In this document: one piece after another, positions 54,301 through 62,709 of the stretch
How the letters are laid out: every line of letters begins with the position of its first letter
How positions within the stretch are numbered: the first letter of the stretch is position 1
From: Agromyces fucosus
GTDB lineage: Bacteria > Actinomycetota > Actinomycetes > Actinomycetales > Microbacteriaceae
Assembly: GCF_004134865.1 (NCBI RefSeq)
Contig: NZ_SDPO01000001.1
Coordinates: 744,001-808,000 of the forward strand
DNA length: 64,000 nt
Direction of reading: 5' to 3'
Translations under genes and position numbers: made by a program
The notes under the pieces: model-generated
Databases searched by the model: none
Seen by the model: only the letters and a program-made list of their open reading frames with translations
What the model was told of the DNA's origin: nothing

Positions 54301-56645
54301 GCGACCGGTGGCTGATGCTTCACGAGCGGCGGCACGGGCACCACCGTGACGGTGCTCGTCGAACTGGCGAGGCCGTCGGAGACCGTGTACGCGAACTGCA
54401 ACTGCTCGGTGATCGCCTCCGACGCCGTGATGCGGGTCACCGTGTTGTTCAGCACCTCGACCGAGAGCAGGTCGCCGGATGCCTCGGTGTCGACCGTCTG
54501 CACTGCGAGCACGCGCCCGCTCGGGGACACGTCGTTGGCGAGCACCGAGAGCGTCGTCGGCTCACCGGGACGCAGATAGGCGGTGTCCTTCACCGCGATC
54601 GGCGGCGGCGACTCCCCCGGCACCTCTTTCACGTCGACCCGGATGAGCCCGACGCTCGTCGCGGCACCCGCGCCGAGGTTGTAGAGGAAGATGTGGCTGC
54701 CGACCTGATCGGACGTGAAGGTGATCGCGCCGCGTTCGAGGTTCGGCGTCACGGATGCGCTGCTCGGCGCATCCTCGACGCCGAGCAGCGCCAGCGGCTC
54801 GCCGGATGGGCTGAGGTCGTTGACGAGAGGCTGGATCAGCGTGGTCTCGCCGACGAAGACCTCGGCGAAGTCGGGCGTGCCGACCGGGTTCAGCGCTCCC
54901 GGCTCCGTGACCTCGACGGTGAGGATGCCGGTCGAGGTGACCATGCCGTCGGAGACGACGAACTGCACCTCCTTCGTGCCGAGCTCGCCCGTCTTGTGTT
55001 CGAAGGTGACGAAGCCGTCGGGCGCGAACCGCACCGAGTCGCCGCTCGTCGGCGACGCGCTCACGAGGAAGACATCGTCGCCGTCGGGGTCGAGCCAGTC
55101 GCTGAGCACGTTGTAGCCCATCGACTTGCCCAGCTCGACGCTGATGGCGCCGTCACGCACCGCGACCGGCGCCGAGTTCTCGGCCGTCGGTCGGATGGTC
55201 AGGTCGACGCTGGCCTGAGCGACGCCAAGACGACCATCGTCGGCGGTGTACTGGAACGAGACCGTTCCGGACGCGCCGAAAGCCGGGGTGAACTGCAGTG
55301 CGCGGCCGCCGTCGATCAGTTCGAGGCGGCCGGACTGCTCGGCGATCTCGCTGACATTCGTCACGGTGAGCACGTCGCCGTCGGGATCGGTGTCGTTCTC
55401 GAGGACCTCGAGGAGCGTCGTGCGCTCAGGGCGGACGCCCAGTGCATCATCGCGAGCGGTCGGCGGCCGGTTGGTCTCACTTCGTTCCGCCAGGGTGTCC
55501 TCGAAGGTCTGCTTCGAAGCCTTCTCGTCACCCTCTTCGGCGTCGCTCTCGTCGGGCGGCGTCACTTCGTCCCAGTTGTCGACGAGCCGGAGGTTCGAGT
55601 CGACGAGCCAGACGTCGCCGTTCGACAGGTTGTTCAGGGCGATGACGCTGCGATTCACCCGGAACTCGAGTCGCGAACCCTTCGTGACCTGATCGATCGT
55701 CTGCAGCGAGGGCTCCACGCCGTCGCACGCATTGAGGTATCGGCCGACCGAGGCCCACGCGCCGTGCGCGCATCCGTCGAGCCAGACCGGGCTCGCGACC
55801 TCGCCGGCCGCGGCCGGCGCATCGACGTCGGCGTCGATGACCTTCACGTCGCCGCCGGCGAGCGGCACCTGGAGCAGCGAGTCACCCGTCGCGAGCAGCA
55901 CTGAATCGTTCTCAGCGCCGACCTGCTGGATCTTGAGCGCCCGCTCGTCGAGTTCCCTCGCGGCGCCGTCGATGATGACGGCGTTCTCCTCGGTGTCCAG
56001 CACCACCGGCTCGTCGCCGACGACCGAGAGCTGGTGCTCGCCGAACGCGGGCAGCGCGCTGACCTCGGGCTCGGCGCCCGGCAACGCGATCGTCACGAGT
56101 TCGTCGTCTGCTGCGGAACTCGCGAAGACCACGCCGGCTTTCGACACCGCCAGGTGCGAACCCGCGCCGAGGCTCACGGTCGGCTCGGTGTCGGCCGGAT
56201 TCAGCTGCAGCTCACCGGCCGCACTCGTGACCCAGAGCTCACCCTTCGGCGAGAGGATCGCGAGCGTCTCGCCGCCATGGGCGACCTCGGAACCCGGAGG
56301 GGCCGCGACACCCTGGCCGAGGGTCGTGAAGGCGGGGTCGATGCGCTCGATCGAGCCGAGGCTCTCGTCGTAGAGGAAGACGTCCTCGCCGTCCTGCAGC
56401 ACGTCGAACGCGTTCGACGCCGTGTTCACCGCGGCATCGAGCTCCTCGATCTGGCGGTTGAGACGACCCGCCAGCAGTTCCTTGCCATTGGTCACCCACA
56501 CCTCGCGTGCGGCCAGGTCGACATCCGTGACGGGGAAGCCCTGGTGGAGCACCGCGAACGTCAGCGGAACACCCGCGAGGAGCGTGATCGCGACGGTGGA
56601 GGCTGCGACCTTCCGCCCGCGCACCCACGACGTGAAGGCACCCAC
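51384..56645 (-). CDS. Giant membrane-anchored surface protein 2: same scaffold, different tip
   Basis: 1753 aa, the close paralogue of protein 1: same N-terminal anchor, propeller-like region (45-385), eleven Ig/cadherin-like domains (390-1490) and two FN3 domains. From about residue 1665 it diverges completely: the tip contains TYCNGPFRTMTMS and SSGYCGWSDAYVTVGGHES, with two cysteines. An extra acidic linker EAEKKDDEEEEKTFPP sits between Ig-like domains 8 and 9. GTG 56645. The gene ends 139 nt before giant gene 1; the gap holds that gene's promoter. Confidence 0.85.
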   Translation of the reverse strand: MGAFTSWVRGRKVAASTVAITLLAGVPLTFAVLHQGFPVTDVDLAAREVWVTNGKELLAGRLNRQIEELDAAVNTASNAFDVLQDGEDVFLYDESLGSIERIDPAFTTLGQGVAAPPGSEVAHGGETLAILSPKGELWVTSAAGELQLNPADTEPTVSLGAGSHLAVSKAGVVFASSAADDELVTIALPGAEPEVSALPAFGEHQLSVVGDEPVVLDTEENAVIIDGAARELDERALKIQQVGAENDSVLLATGDSLLQVPLAGGDVKVIDADVDAPAAAGEVASPVWLDGCAHGAWASVGRYLNACDGVEPSLQTIDQVTKGSRLEFRVNRSVIALNNLSNGDVWLVDSNLRLVDNWDEVTPPDESDAEEGDEKASKQTFEDTLAERSETNRPPTARDDALGVRPERTTLLEVLENDTDPDGDVLTVTNVSEIAEQSGRLELIDGGRALQFTPAFGASGTVSFQYTADDGRLGVAQASVDLTIRPTAENSAPVAVRDGAISVELGKSMGYNVLSDWLDPDGDDVFLVSASPTSGDSVRFAPDGFVTFEHKTGELGTKEVQFVVSDGMVTSTGILTVEVTEPGALNPVGTPDFAEVFVGETTLIQPLVNDLSPSGEPLALLGVEDAPSSASVTPNLERGAITFTSDQVGSHIFLYNLGAGAATSVGLIRVDVKEVPGESPPPIAVKDTAYLRPGEPTTLSVLANDVSPSGRVLAVQTVDTEASGDLLSVEVLNNTVTRITASEAITEQLQFAYTVSDGLASSTSTVTVVPVPPLVKHQPPVAVDDAVTVRAGDIATASVLENDYHPDAAPLTLDRELVDVSAAGGLVFVADDTVRYQAPQEPGVYTVAYRVLDDFEQTATATVRFTVVGPDAKSNRPPLPLPLTSRTFEGTAVEIDVPLDGIDPDGDSVTLVGITTPPSLGRVIENGSTSLSYEAFAGSAGTESFTYEVADTAGKTATGTIRIGVIPRPTEALPPNAVDDVVELRPGRRAAIDVLANDSDPSGYPIKVQKKLPEVGEGLTASVKNNRVLVEAPDFEGGNSVRYEITNGHGGADGAFIQVLVAKDAKIEPPTAHDQVIEPKQVADENSVTVDPLKDAQNPGGLVEDLVVSVEGPNADNAEVMTDGTLKVRPTSKRQAIAYRLTNEVDELTAMAFVIVPPKVDPDEAEKKDDEEEEKTFPPPYLAELGPQIVRMNGTISWNVGDIVIVPSGKPARILSATASNSDGSSPMTDASTLTFKPAKDFRGQATVTFEVTDGESADDPKGKKAFLTIPVTVGDPNFEDAPPTFTPRSIKLEAGEKPQTVDLRQSSGHPSDKVLQELTYNGLEGQNADFTASISGSNLTVGAPLGVQPGSTTTLTFTVDYKEFSVPGSIEVEVVTSSRPEAQARNDGPVEMLRSQTKKINVLANDINPFAAEGTPLRIIEAEIDQQSVGSAASVSFTATDISVTTGPTFTGTLSVVYRVQDGTKDPTREVAGRATVIVRAPPDAPGKPTATVGDQSATVRWNAPASNNDPITGYTVSWAGGSDSFGASAAGSAQTITGLSNGTSYKFTVTATNDTGTSQASAASDPVIPFGKPSAPPWADLWASSDGSGEIRLTWGAASANGSPITSYNWQFVLNSTKSGSTSGLSAPGNAGIGYAHNFKVQACNAGGCGEWTLSDTATATQPAPKVTLSRGTPQSGGFYYNVDVEWFPPNTTQTLQTYCNGPFRTMTMSIGADGRGSFRGSWAASSGYCGWSDAYVTVGGHESNHVDFRG
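55870..55979. repeat. 110-bp tract identical to 50469-50578 (copy in giant gene 2)
   Basis: The second member of the identical pair described for giant gene 1. The two copies are 5401 bp apart in direct orientation, so homologous recombination between them could delete one giant gene or swap tips. Confidence 0.7.
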
Positions 56646-56709
56646 TCGTCACACCTCTGCTCTGCTCGACCCCGGATCGGAGCCGAGCCAGACCCCCGCA
56701 CCGGCGTAC

Positions 56710-56754
56710 ACGGTAACACGCGGGCCGCGAACGTCGACATGGGGAGGACTCCCC
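56710..56754 (-). promoter_or_regulatory. Promoter of giant gene 2 with upstream palindrome
   Basis: Palindrome GGGGAG-TC-CTCCCC (56741-56754 on the minus strand), 25 bp, then -10 box TACCGT (56710-56715) and GTAC. The palindrome is base-for-base the same as before giant gene 1, including the following ATG triplet. Giant gene 3 lacks this element because its start overlaps the preceding gene. Confidence 0.6.
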
Positions 56755-56794
56755 GCTCGGCACCGTGCGCGGCACCGAGGCGAAGGGTCGGTGC

Positions 56795-59700
56795 TCAGCA
56801 ATCCGGCACGGTGCGTGCGCCACGGTTCGTATGCGCGGCGAGCACGAACCATCCGTTGTAGACGCCGCTCGCCTGCGCCATGTAGAAGTAGCTCTCGCCC
56901 CAGCGCTGCGACCGGCAGACGGCGTCGATGACCGTGCCGGCCGGGATCATGCCGGCGGAGTTCATCGTGCACCCCCGCTCGGCGTTCGTCGGCGGGTTCG
57001 TGTACGTCGAGTCGGGTTCCGGGCAGGTGCTCTGCGTCACCGTGGTGCCGTTGGCCGGCACCCACGGCGCGGTCGGCGTCGCCGTGCCCGACATGGCGCG
57101 GGGGCCGCAGCCGGCGACGTTGCACGCCGCGACGAAGTATCGAGAGCCCGCCCCGTTCGCGCCGGTGGCCGTCGCCGCCGTACCGGTCGCCGTGCCCGAT
57201 CCCCCCGGTGTGCCCTCGAACGTCCATTCGTATCGCGTGATGCCGCGACCGCCGTTGTCGGACGGAGGCGCCCAACTGAGCGAGAGTCGCGCGTCTCCTG
57301 AAGCCGAGGCGACGAGGTTCGCGCTCGCAGGCGCTCCCGGCAGGCCGAACGGCGTTCCGGAGGCACTCGACGGCGAGGCGCCTGACGTGCCGATGCCGTT
57401 CGTCGCCTCGACCTGGAACCGATAGGCCGTGCCGTTCGCGAGTCCCGAGATGGTGTGCGCAATCCCTGCGGCGTCGGCGGCGAAGTCGGCGCTGCCGCCG
57501 TTCCACGAGAGGCGATATCCCGAGATCGCCGAGTTGTTGTCGGGTGGAGCCGACCATCGGACGCTCACCGACCCGTTCTGCTCCGAGACGATGAGGGGCG
57601 CCTTCGGCACGTCGGGCCGGTCGCGAACCGTCACCATGACCCGGCCCTGCGTCTCGCGCGCGGCATCCTTCGTGGCATCCTGGACGCGGTAGATCACGCT
57701 GAGCGTTCCCGTGAACGAGGCACCGGTCCGTACCGTGATCCCCGTCGCCGTGTGCGACACCGCTGCGCTCGACCCGACGTCGGTCTGGTCGATCTCCGCG
57801 CCGATGACCCGCAGTGCAGTGCCGGGGAACGGATTGACGTCGTTGGCGAGCACGTCGAAGGTCGCCGAGTCGCTTCGCAGCATCTCGAACGGCCCGTCGT
57901 CGAGCGCCTGGGGCTTCGCGCGGGTCGACGACACGACCGTGACGTCGACGTGGCCGGGCACCGTGAACTCGCCGAGCACGACGTCGAACGAGAGTCGCGT
58001 CGTCGTTCCCGTCGGGACGCCGAGCGGAGCCGAGACGGTCAGGATGCCGCCGGCCGCCGTCGCCGCGATGTCGGCCGTGGCCCCTCGGAGGTTCGTGTAG
58101 TCGACCCGCGCGAGCATCTCCGGGTTCGGGTGGGAGGTCGATGACCGCAGATCGAGCGAAAGCGGCGCCTCGCCGGCCTCGATGGTCTCGGCTCGCGGTG
58201 TGAACACGGGTGGCGTGTCGGCGAACTCGGGGTCACCGACGAACACCGGGATGGTGAGGAACACGCTGCGTCGATCACCGGATCTCGCGTCGGCCCGATC
58301 GGTGACCTCGAAGGTGACCGACGCCTCGCCCCGGTAGTCGCGCTTCGGCACGTACTGCAGCGTCTGCTCGTCGACGAACGACGGCTCCGCCCAATTCGTG
58401 CTCGTCGCGCTCAGGGCGCGCGCCGGACGACCCGACGGTGCGATGACGATGTCCGGGATCTCCCACGAAATCCGCCCGTTCATGGGTACGACGATGCGGC
58501 CGAGATCGGCGAGGTACGGGTCCGCGGCATCCTCACCGGCTGCAGGAACCACGATGAACGCCATGGCATCGAGTTCGTCGAGCTCATTCGTCAGCCGGAA
58601 CGCGACCGCGAATCGGCGCGAGCTCGGCCGCACCTCGATGCTGCCGTTGTCGAGCACCGTGGCGCGATCGGCGTTCGGTCCCTCGACTCGCACCGCGAGC
58701 TCGTCGACGAGGCCGCCCGGATTCGAGGCATCGCGCAGGGGGTCGACCAGCACCGCCTCGTCGCCCACGACCTCGGTCGGCTCGATCACCTGGTCGGACG
58801 CGGTCGGCGGCAGGATCACGGCATCGCGCTTGACGAGGATCTGCACGAACGCGGTATCGGCCCCGCCCCGGCCGTTGGACACCTCGTAGCGAAGCGTGAA
58901 CGCGCCCTCCCGGTCGGGAGCCGTGACGACCACGCGACGGCGATCGCGGATCTCGGCCTCGATGGCGTCGTCGACCTGCGGCAGGTCGACCACGCTGAGG
59001 GCGCGCCCGCTCGGATCGGAGTCGTTCAGGAGCACCTCGACCGATGCACGGCGACCCGGCCTCATCTCGATCGCGTCGTCGACCGCGTTCGGCGGCGGCG
59101 AGGTCTCGGGCGGTGGGATCACGCCGATCCGGATCGAACCGGTCGCCCGTTCGCCGAGCGCGTCGTGCACCTCGTAGGTGATCGTGTCGGTACCGCTGGA
59201 GCCGGCGAACGCCTCGTAGGTGATCGACGTGCTCGTCTGGCCGGCGACCCGCCCGAGCATCGCCCCGCCGAGCACTCCCGTCAGCGCGAGCGAGTCGCCA
59301 TCGGGGTCGAGCCCGTCGAGCGGGATGTCGATCGTTACCGCGGAGCCGGCGAACGTGCGCGAGGTGAGGGGCGGCAACGTCGGCGCCGTGTTGCCGCCGT
59401 CGTCGCGTGCGACGACGGTGAAGCCGATGCTCGCGCGAGCCGTCTGCTCGAAGTCGTCGGCGACCGTGTACACCGCGGTGTAGGTCCCCGGTTCGTCGGG
59501 GGCCTGGAACCGCACACGCGAGCGGTCGACGAAGGCGACGCCGCCGCCGAGCACGGGCGAGGCCAGCTCCGGCAGCACATGCATCGCCGCGGCATCCGGG
59601 TGGTAGTCGTTCTCGAGGACCGCCACCGTCGCGATGTCGCCGGCGCGAACCTTCACGACGTCGTCGAGCGCGACGGGCGGCTGGTGCTTCACGAGCGGCG

Positions 59701-62020
59701 GCACGGGAACGATAGTCACCGTGGCACTCGAGACGCCGGTGCCGTCGGAGATGGTGTACCGCAGTTGCAACTGGCGATCGAGCGCCTCGGTCGCGGTGAT
59801 CCGCAGGGCGGTGTTCGTCAGCACCTCGACCGAGACGAGGCCGTCGATCCCGGCGGTGTCGACGGACTGCACCGCGAGCACCCGGCCCGACGGGGAGACG
59901 TCGTTCGCCAGCACCGGTACGGTGGTCGGCTCCCCCGGTCGCAGGTAGGCGATATCGACGACGGCGATGGGCGGCGGGTCCTCCGCCGGTCGCTCGACGA
60001 TGCGCACGCGGATGAGGCCGACGCTGACGGATGCCCCTGCGCCGAGGTCGTAGAGCACGGTGAAGTCGCCCGGCTCGGGTGACGAGAACGCGATCGTCCC
60101 CCGCTCGAGATCGGTCGTGGCGGTGAGCGCACCAGGGGTCTCCTCGAGGCCGAGCAGGGCCAGCGGTGCCCCCGACGGGCTGAGGTCGTTCACCAGCGGC
60201 TCGAGCATGACGGGCTCGCCGGCGAAACCCTGCGCGAAGTCCGGCGTGCCGACGGGGTTGAGCGCTCCGACGGCCTGCACGTCGACCGTCAGCGTGCCGG
60301 CAGCCGACGTCTGGCCGTCGGAGACCGTGTACGCGACCTCCTTCAGCCCGAGCTCGCCGCTCCGATGCTCGAAGGCGACGTGCCCGTCGGGACTGAACCG
60401 CACGGCGTCGCCGCCAGTGGGCGATGCGTTCACGAGGAACACGTCGTCGCCGTCGGGATCGGTCCAGTCGGCCAGGACGTTGTAGCCGATCTGCTGGCCC
60501 TGTTCGACGCCGACGGCTGCTTCCCGCGCCGCCGAAGGCGCCGTGTTCTCGCCGATCGGGACGATCCGGACGTTCACCGCCGCCTCGGCGACGCCCGAGC
60601 GCCCATCGTCGACGGCGTAGCGGAACGACACCGTTCCTGCTGCGTCGGCGGCGGGCGTGAACTGGAGCGCGCGGCCGTCGTCGATCACCTCCAGCCTCCC
60701 GAGGGACGCCGCGACGTCGGACACAGAACCGATCGTGAGCACGTCGCCGTCGGGATCGGTGTCGTTCTGGAGCACCTCGAGCAACGTCGTGCGGTCGGGC
60801 CGCACGCCGAGTTCGTCGTCGCGCGCCGTCGGCGGACGATTGGATTCGGTCCGTTCCGCGAGCGTGTCCTCGAACACCTGCTGGGCGCTCTTCTCGTCGC
60901 CCTCGAGCTCATCGGACTCCTCGGGCGGCGTGACCTCCTCCCAGTTGTCCACGAGCCGGAGGTTCGCATCGACGAGCCACGCGTTGCCCGAGGTCAGGTC
61001 GTTCAGTGCGACCACGTCGCGATTCACGCGGAATTCGAGTCGGGCGCCGAGCGTCGATGGCTCGATCCGCGACTGCAGCGGCTTCGACGCATCGCACAGC
61101 GAGAGGTAGGACGCCGAGTTCGCCCACGCCGCGTGCACGCACCCGTCGACGAACACGGGTGCGGCGACCTCGTCGCCCGACTGAGCAGGCGCCGACGCCG
61201 CGGCATCCGCGTCGAACTCTCGCACCGTCCCTCCGGCCAACGGCACCTCGAACAGCGAAGCGGCACCCGCGACGTACGCCGACTCGTGCCCCGCTCCGGA
61301 CTGCTGCAAGCGCAGGCCATCACCCGGCAGCTCGATCTCGCGCCCGTCGACGAGCAGCACGTCGCGGTCGGTGTCGAGGATGACGGCGTGCTCGCCGACC
61401 ACGGCCAACTGATGCGCACCGAGCTCCGGCAGCTCTGTGGAGAGCGTCGCGCCCCCGTCGCCGTCGAGCCGGTGCAACTCGCGCGCACCGGGCTCCGACA
61501 CGAAGGTCGCGCCGTCGACTCCGACCGCGAGCTCGGCATCGGCCCCCACCTCGAGTACCGGCTTCGTCGCGCCGGCGTCGAATGACAGCTCGCCGCCGGC
61601 GGGGATCGTCCAGACCTCGCCACGCGGCGACAGCACCGCGAGCACCTCGCCGCCGTACGCCACTCGCGAGCCGATCGGCACCTCGACGCGCTCCGTCAGC
61701 GTGGTGAAGGCAGGGTCGATGCGCTCGATCGAGCCGGCGTCGCGATCGTAGAGGAAGACGTCGGCGCCGTCTTGGAGCACGTCGGTGCTGTTCGACTGGG
61801 TGGCGACGGCCGCATCGAGTTCCTCGATCTGCCGGTTGAGCCTGCCGGCGAGGAGATCGTCGCCATTGGTGACCCAGACCTCGCGGGCCCGCAGGTCGGG
61901 GTCCGTGACGGGGAATCCGCGGTGCAGGGCCGCGACCGTGACCCCGCCCACCGCCATGAGCGACAGCACGACCACCGACGCGAGACCCCTGCGCGCCCGG
62001 AACGACGGGAAGCGCCTCAC
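56795..62020 (-). CDS. Giant membrane-anchored surface protein 3: diverged scaffold, SH3b-like cysteine tip
   Basis: 1741 aa, clearly homologous to proteins 1 and 2 along the whole scaffold but more distant (for example EVWVTNGDDLLAGRLNRQIEE is shared in substance while most loops differ). Anchor helix GLASVVVLSLMAVGGVTVAAL; propeller-like domain to about 380; Ig-like array; FN3 domains from about 1473; tip from about 1653 with four Cys (STCPEP, ERGCTM, DAVCRS, VPDC). The tip segment GTVIDAVCRS...YNGWFVLAAHT resembles a bacterial SH3 fold. The start is GTG 62020, overlapping the FHA/HTH gene stop (GTGA), so expression is coupled to the regulator genes. Confidence 0.83.
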   Translation of the reverse strand: MRRFPSFRARRGLASVVVLSLMAVGGVTVAALHRGFPVTDPDLRAREVWVTNGDDLLAGRLNRQIEELDAAVATQSNSTDVLQDGADVFLYDRDAGSIERIDPAFTTLTERVEVPIGSRVAYGGEVLAVLSPRGEVWTIPAGGELSFDAGATKPVLEVGADAELAVGVDGATFVSEPGARELHRLDGDGGATLSTELPELGAHQLAVVGEHAVILDTDRDVLLVDGREIELPGDGLRLQQSGAGHESAYVAGAASLFEVPLAGGTVREFDADAAASAPAQSGDEVAAPVFVDGCVHAAWANSASYLSLCDASKPLQSRIEPSTLGARLEFRVNRDVVALNDLTSGNAWLVDANLRLVDNWEEVTPPEESDELEGDEKSAQQVFEDTLAERTESNRPPTARDDELGVRPDRTTLLEVLQNDTDPDGDVLTIGSVSDVAASLGRLEVIDDGRALQFTPAADAAGTVSFRYAVDDGRSGVAEAAVNVRIVPIGENTAPSAAREAAVGVEQGQQIGYNVLADWTDPDGDDVFLVNASPTGGDAVRFSPDGHVAFEHRSGELGLKEVAYTVSDGQTSAAGTLTVDVQAVGALNPVGTPDFAQGFAGEPVMLEPLVNDLSPSGAPLALLGLEETPGALTATTDLERGTIAFSSPEPGDFTVLYDLGAGASVSVGLIRVRIVERPAEDPPPIAVVDIAYLRPGEPTTVPVLANDVSPSGRVLAVQSVDTAGIDGLVSVEVLTNTALRITATEALDRQLQLRYTISDGTGVSSATVTIVPVPPLVKHQPPVALDDVVKVRAGDIATVAVLENDYHPDAAAMHVLPELASPVLGGGVAFVDRSRVRFQAPDEPGTYTAVYTVADDFEQTARASIGFTVVARDDGGNTAPTLPPLTSRTFAGSAVTIDIPLDGLDPDGDSLALTGVLGGAMLGRVAGQTSTSITYEAFAGSSGTDTITYEVHDALGERATGSIRIGVIPPPETSPPPNAVDDAIEMRPGRRASVEVLLNDSDPSGRALSVVDLPQVDDAIEAEIRDRRRVVVTAPDREGAFTLRYEVSNGRGGADTAFVQILVKRDAVILPPTASDQVIEPTEVVGDEAVLVDPLRDASNPGGLVDELAVRVEGPNADRATVLDNGSIEVRPSSRRFAVAFRLTNELDELDAMAFIVVPAAGEDAADPYLADLGRIVVPMNGRISWEIPDIVIAPSGRPARALSATSTNWAEPSFVDEQTLQYVPKRDYRGEASVTFEVTDRADARSGDRRSVFLTIPVFVGDPEFADTPPVFTPRAETIEAGEAPLSLDLRSSTSHPNPEMLARVDYTNLRGATADIAATAAGGILTVSAPLGVPTGTTTRLSFDVVLGEFTVPGHVDVTVVSSTRAKPQALDDGPFEMLRSDSATFDVLANDVNPFPGTALRVIGAEIDQTDVGSSAAVSHTATGITVRTGASFTGTLSVIYRVQDATKDAARETQGRVMVTVRDRPDVPKAPLIVSEQNGSVSVRWSAPPDNNSAISGYRLSWNGGSADFAADAAGIAHTISGLANGTAYRFQVEATNGIGTSGASPSSASGTPFGLPGAPASANLVASASGDARLSLSWAPPSDNGGRGITRYEWTFEGTPGGSGTATGTAATATGANGAGSRYFVAACNVAGCGPRAMSGTATPTAPWVPANGTTVTQSTCPEPDSTYTNPPTNAERGCTMNSAGMIPAGTVIDAVCRSQRWGESYFYMAQASGVYNGWFVLAAHTNRGARTVPDC

Positions 62021-62709
62021 TCGGTCGCCGCGTCGAGCAACGGCAGGTCGTCGATGCTCACGAGGCGTGTCGCGACCGCGTACTCCACGAGTCGAGCGCG
62101 ACGGTTCGTCGCCAGCTTGCCCCGGCCGCCGCGCAGACCGTCGACGCCGATGCGGTCGAGCTTCTCGCAGACGTTGTCGAGCTTGCGGTTGAAGGTCGTC
62201 ATGCTCCAGCCCAGACGGGCCGCGGCCTCGGCCGAGCTCGGCACGAGCGCCCGCCCGCCGGCCGGCTGCGCGAGGACGTTCTCGGCCAGCGAGACCACGA
62301 GCAGGCGCTGGCTGGAGGTGAGCGTCACCGGCAGGATCGTCGTGCCGCCATCGGTGGGGGCAGCGGTGAGGGAGGTGTTGTAGAAGTCCTCTTCGGCGTG
62401 CACCGTGAAGTCGTAGGTCGTCGCACCGGCGCTGAACATCACGTGCACGGTCTGGAAGACGAGCGGGAGCTTCGCGCCCGGCGCGAGCCACGCCTGCACG
62501 CTGCCCGTCGCGTCGGAGATCGTCGCGGAGAGGATCTGCCCGACGTTGGAGAGCCACCACAGCCCGTACTCCGACGACAGCGTGAGGAACGTCCGGTGCA
62601 GGTAGGGGTTGTCGTCGATCGTGAGGTCGGACTCCCGACCGATGGTGAACGGCTCGCCGACCTCGACGGTGTACGACTCACCGCAGTATTCGACGCGGAG
62701 CGGCCTCAC
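62017..62709 (-). CDS. FHA-like domain fused to a DNA-binding-like domain
   Basis: A 230-aa cytoplasmic protein. Residues about 5-115 resemble an FHA beta-sandwich: EPFTIGRESDLTIDDNPYLHRTFLTL has the Gly-Arg-Glu and Asn-Pro-x-x-His pattern. Residues about 130-225 are helical with LTSSQRLLVVSLAENV, SAEAAARLGWSMTTFNRKLDNV and LATNRRARLVEYA, looking like a winged-helix/LuxR-type DNA-binding region. It lies between the kinase gene (GTGA overlap) and giant gene 3 (GTGA overlap), so it may be a phospho-regulated transcription factor for the cluster. That role is inference; the FHA match is partial. Confidence 0.7.
   Translation of the reverse strand: MRPLRVEYCGESYTVEVGEPFTIGRESDLTIDDNPYLHRTFLTLSSEYGLWWLSNVGQILSATISDATGSVQAWLAPGAKLPLVFQTVHVMFSAGATTYDFTVHAEEDFYNTSLTAAPTDGGTTILPVTLTSSQRLLVVSLAENVLAQPAGGRALVPSSAEAAARLGWSMTTFNRKLDNVCEKLDRIGVDGLRGGRGKLATNRRARLVEYAVATRLVSIDDLPLLDAATE

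Noticed and set aside
47324-55904. Long plus-strand frames (e.g. 47324-49405, 53427-55904) opposite the giant genes
   Set aside because: His/Arg/Asp-rich mirror translations of the giant genes; the paralogous antisense frames look alike only because the sense genes are paralogues.
45929-62020. Polymorphic toxin (contact-dependent inhibition) interpretation of the variable tips
   Set aside because: No nuclease, deaminase or other toxin motif is visible in the tips, the proteins are N-anchored without a toxin-delivery domain, and no small immunity-type genes lie between them.
45929-62020. Sortase-anchored adhesins
   Set aside because: No LPXTG-like motif, C-terminal hydrophobic segment or basic tail is present, and no sortase gene is in the window.
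45929-62020. DNA-level tandem repeat or CRISPR-like array in the giant genes
   Set aside because: The Ig-like domains are repeated only as protein folds of about 90-100 residues; no short regularly spaced DNA repeat exists.
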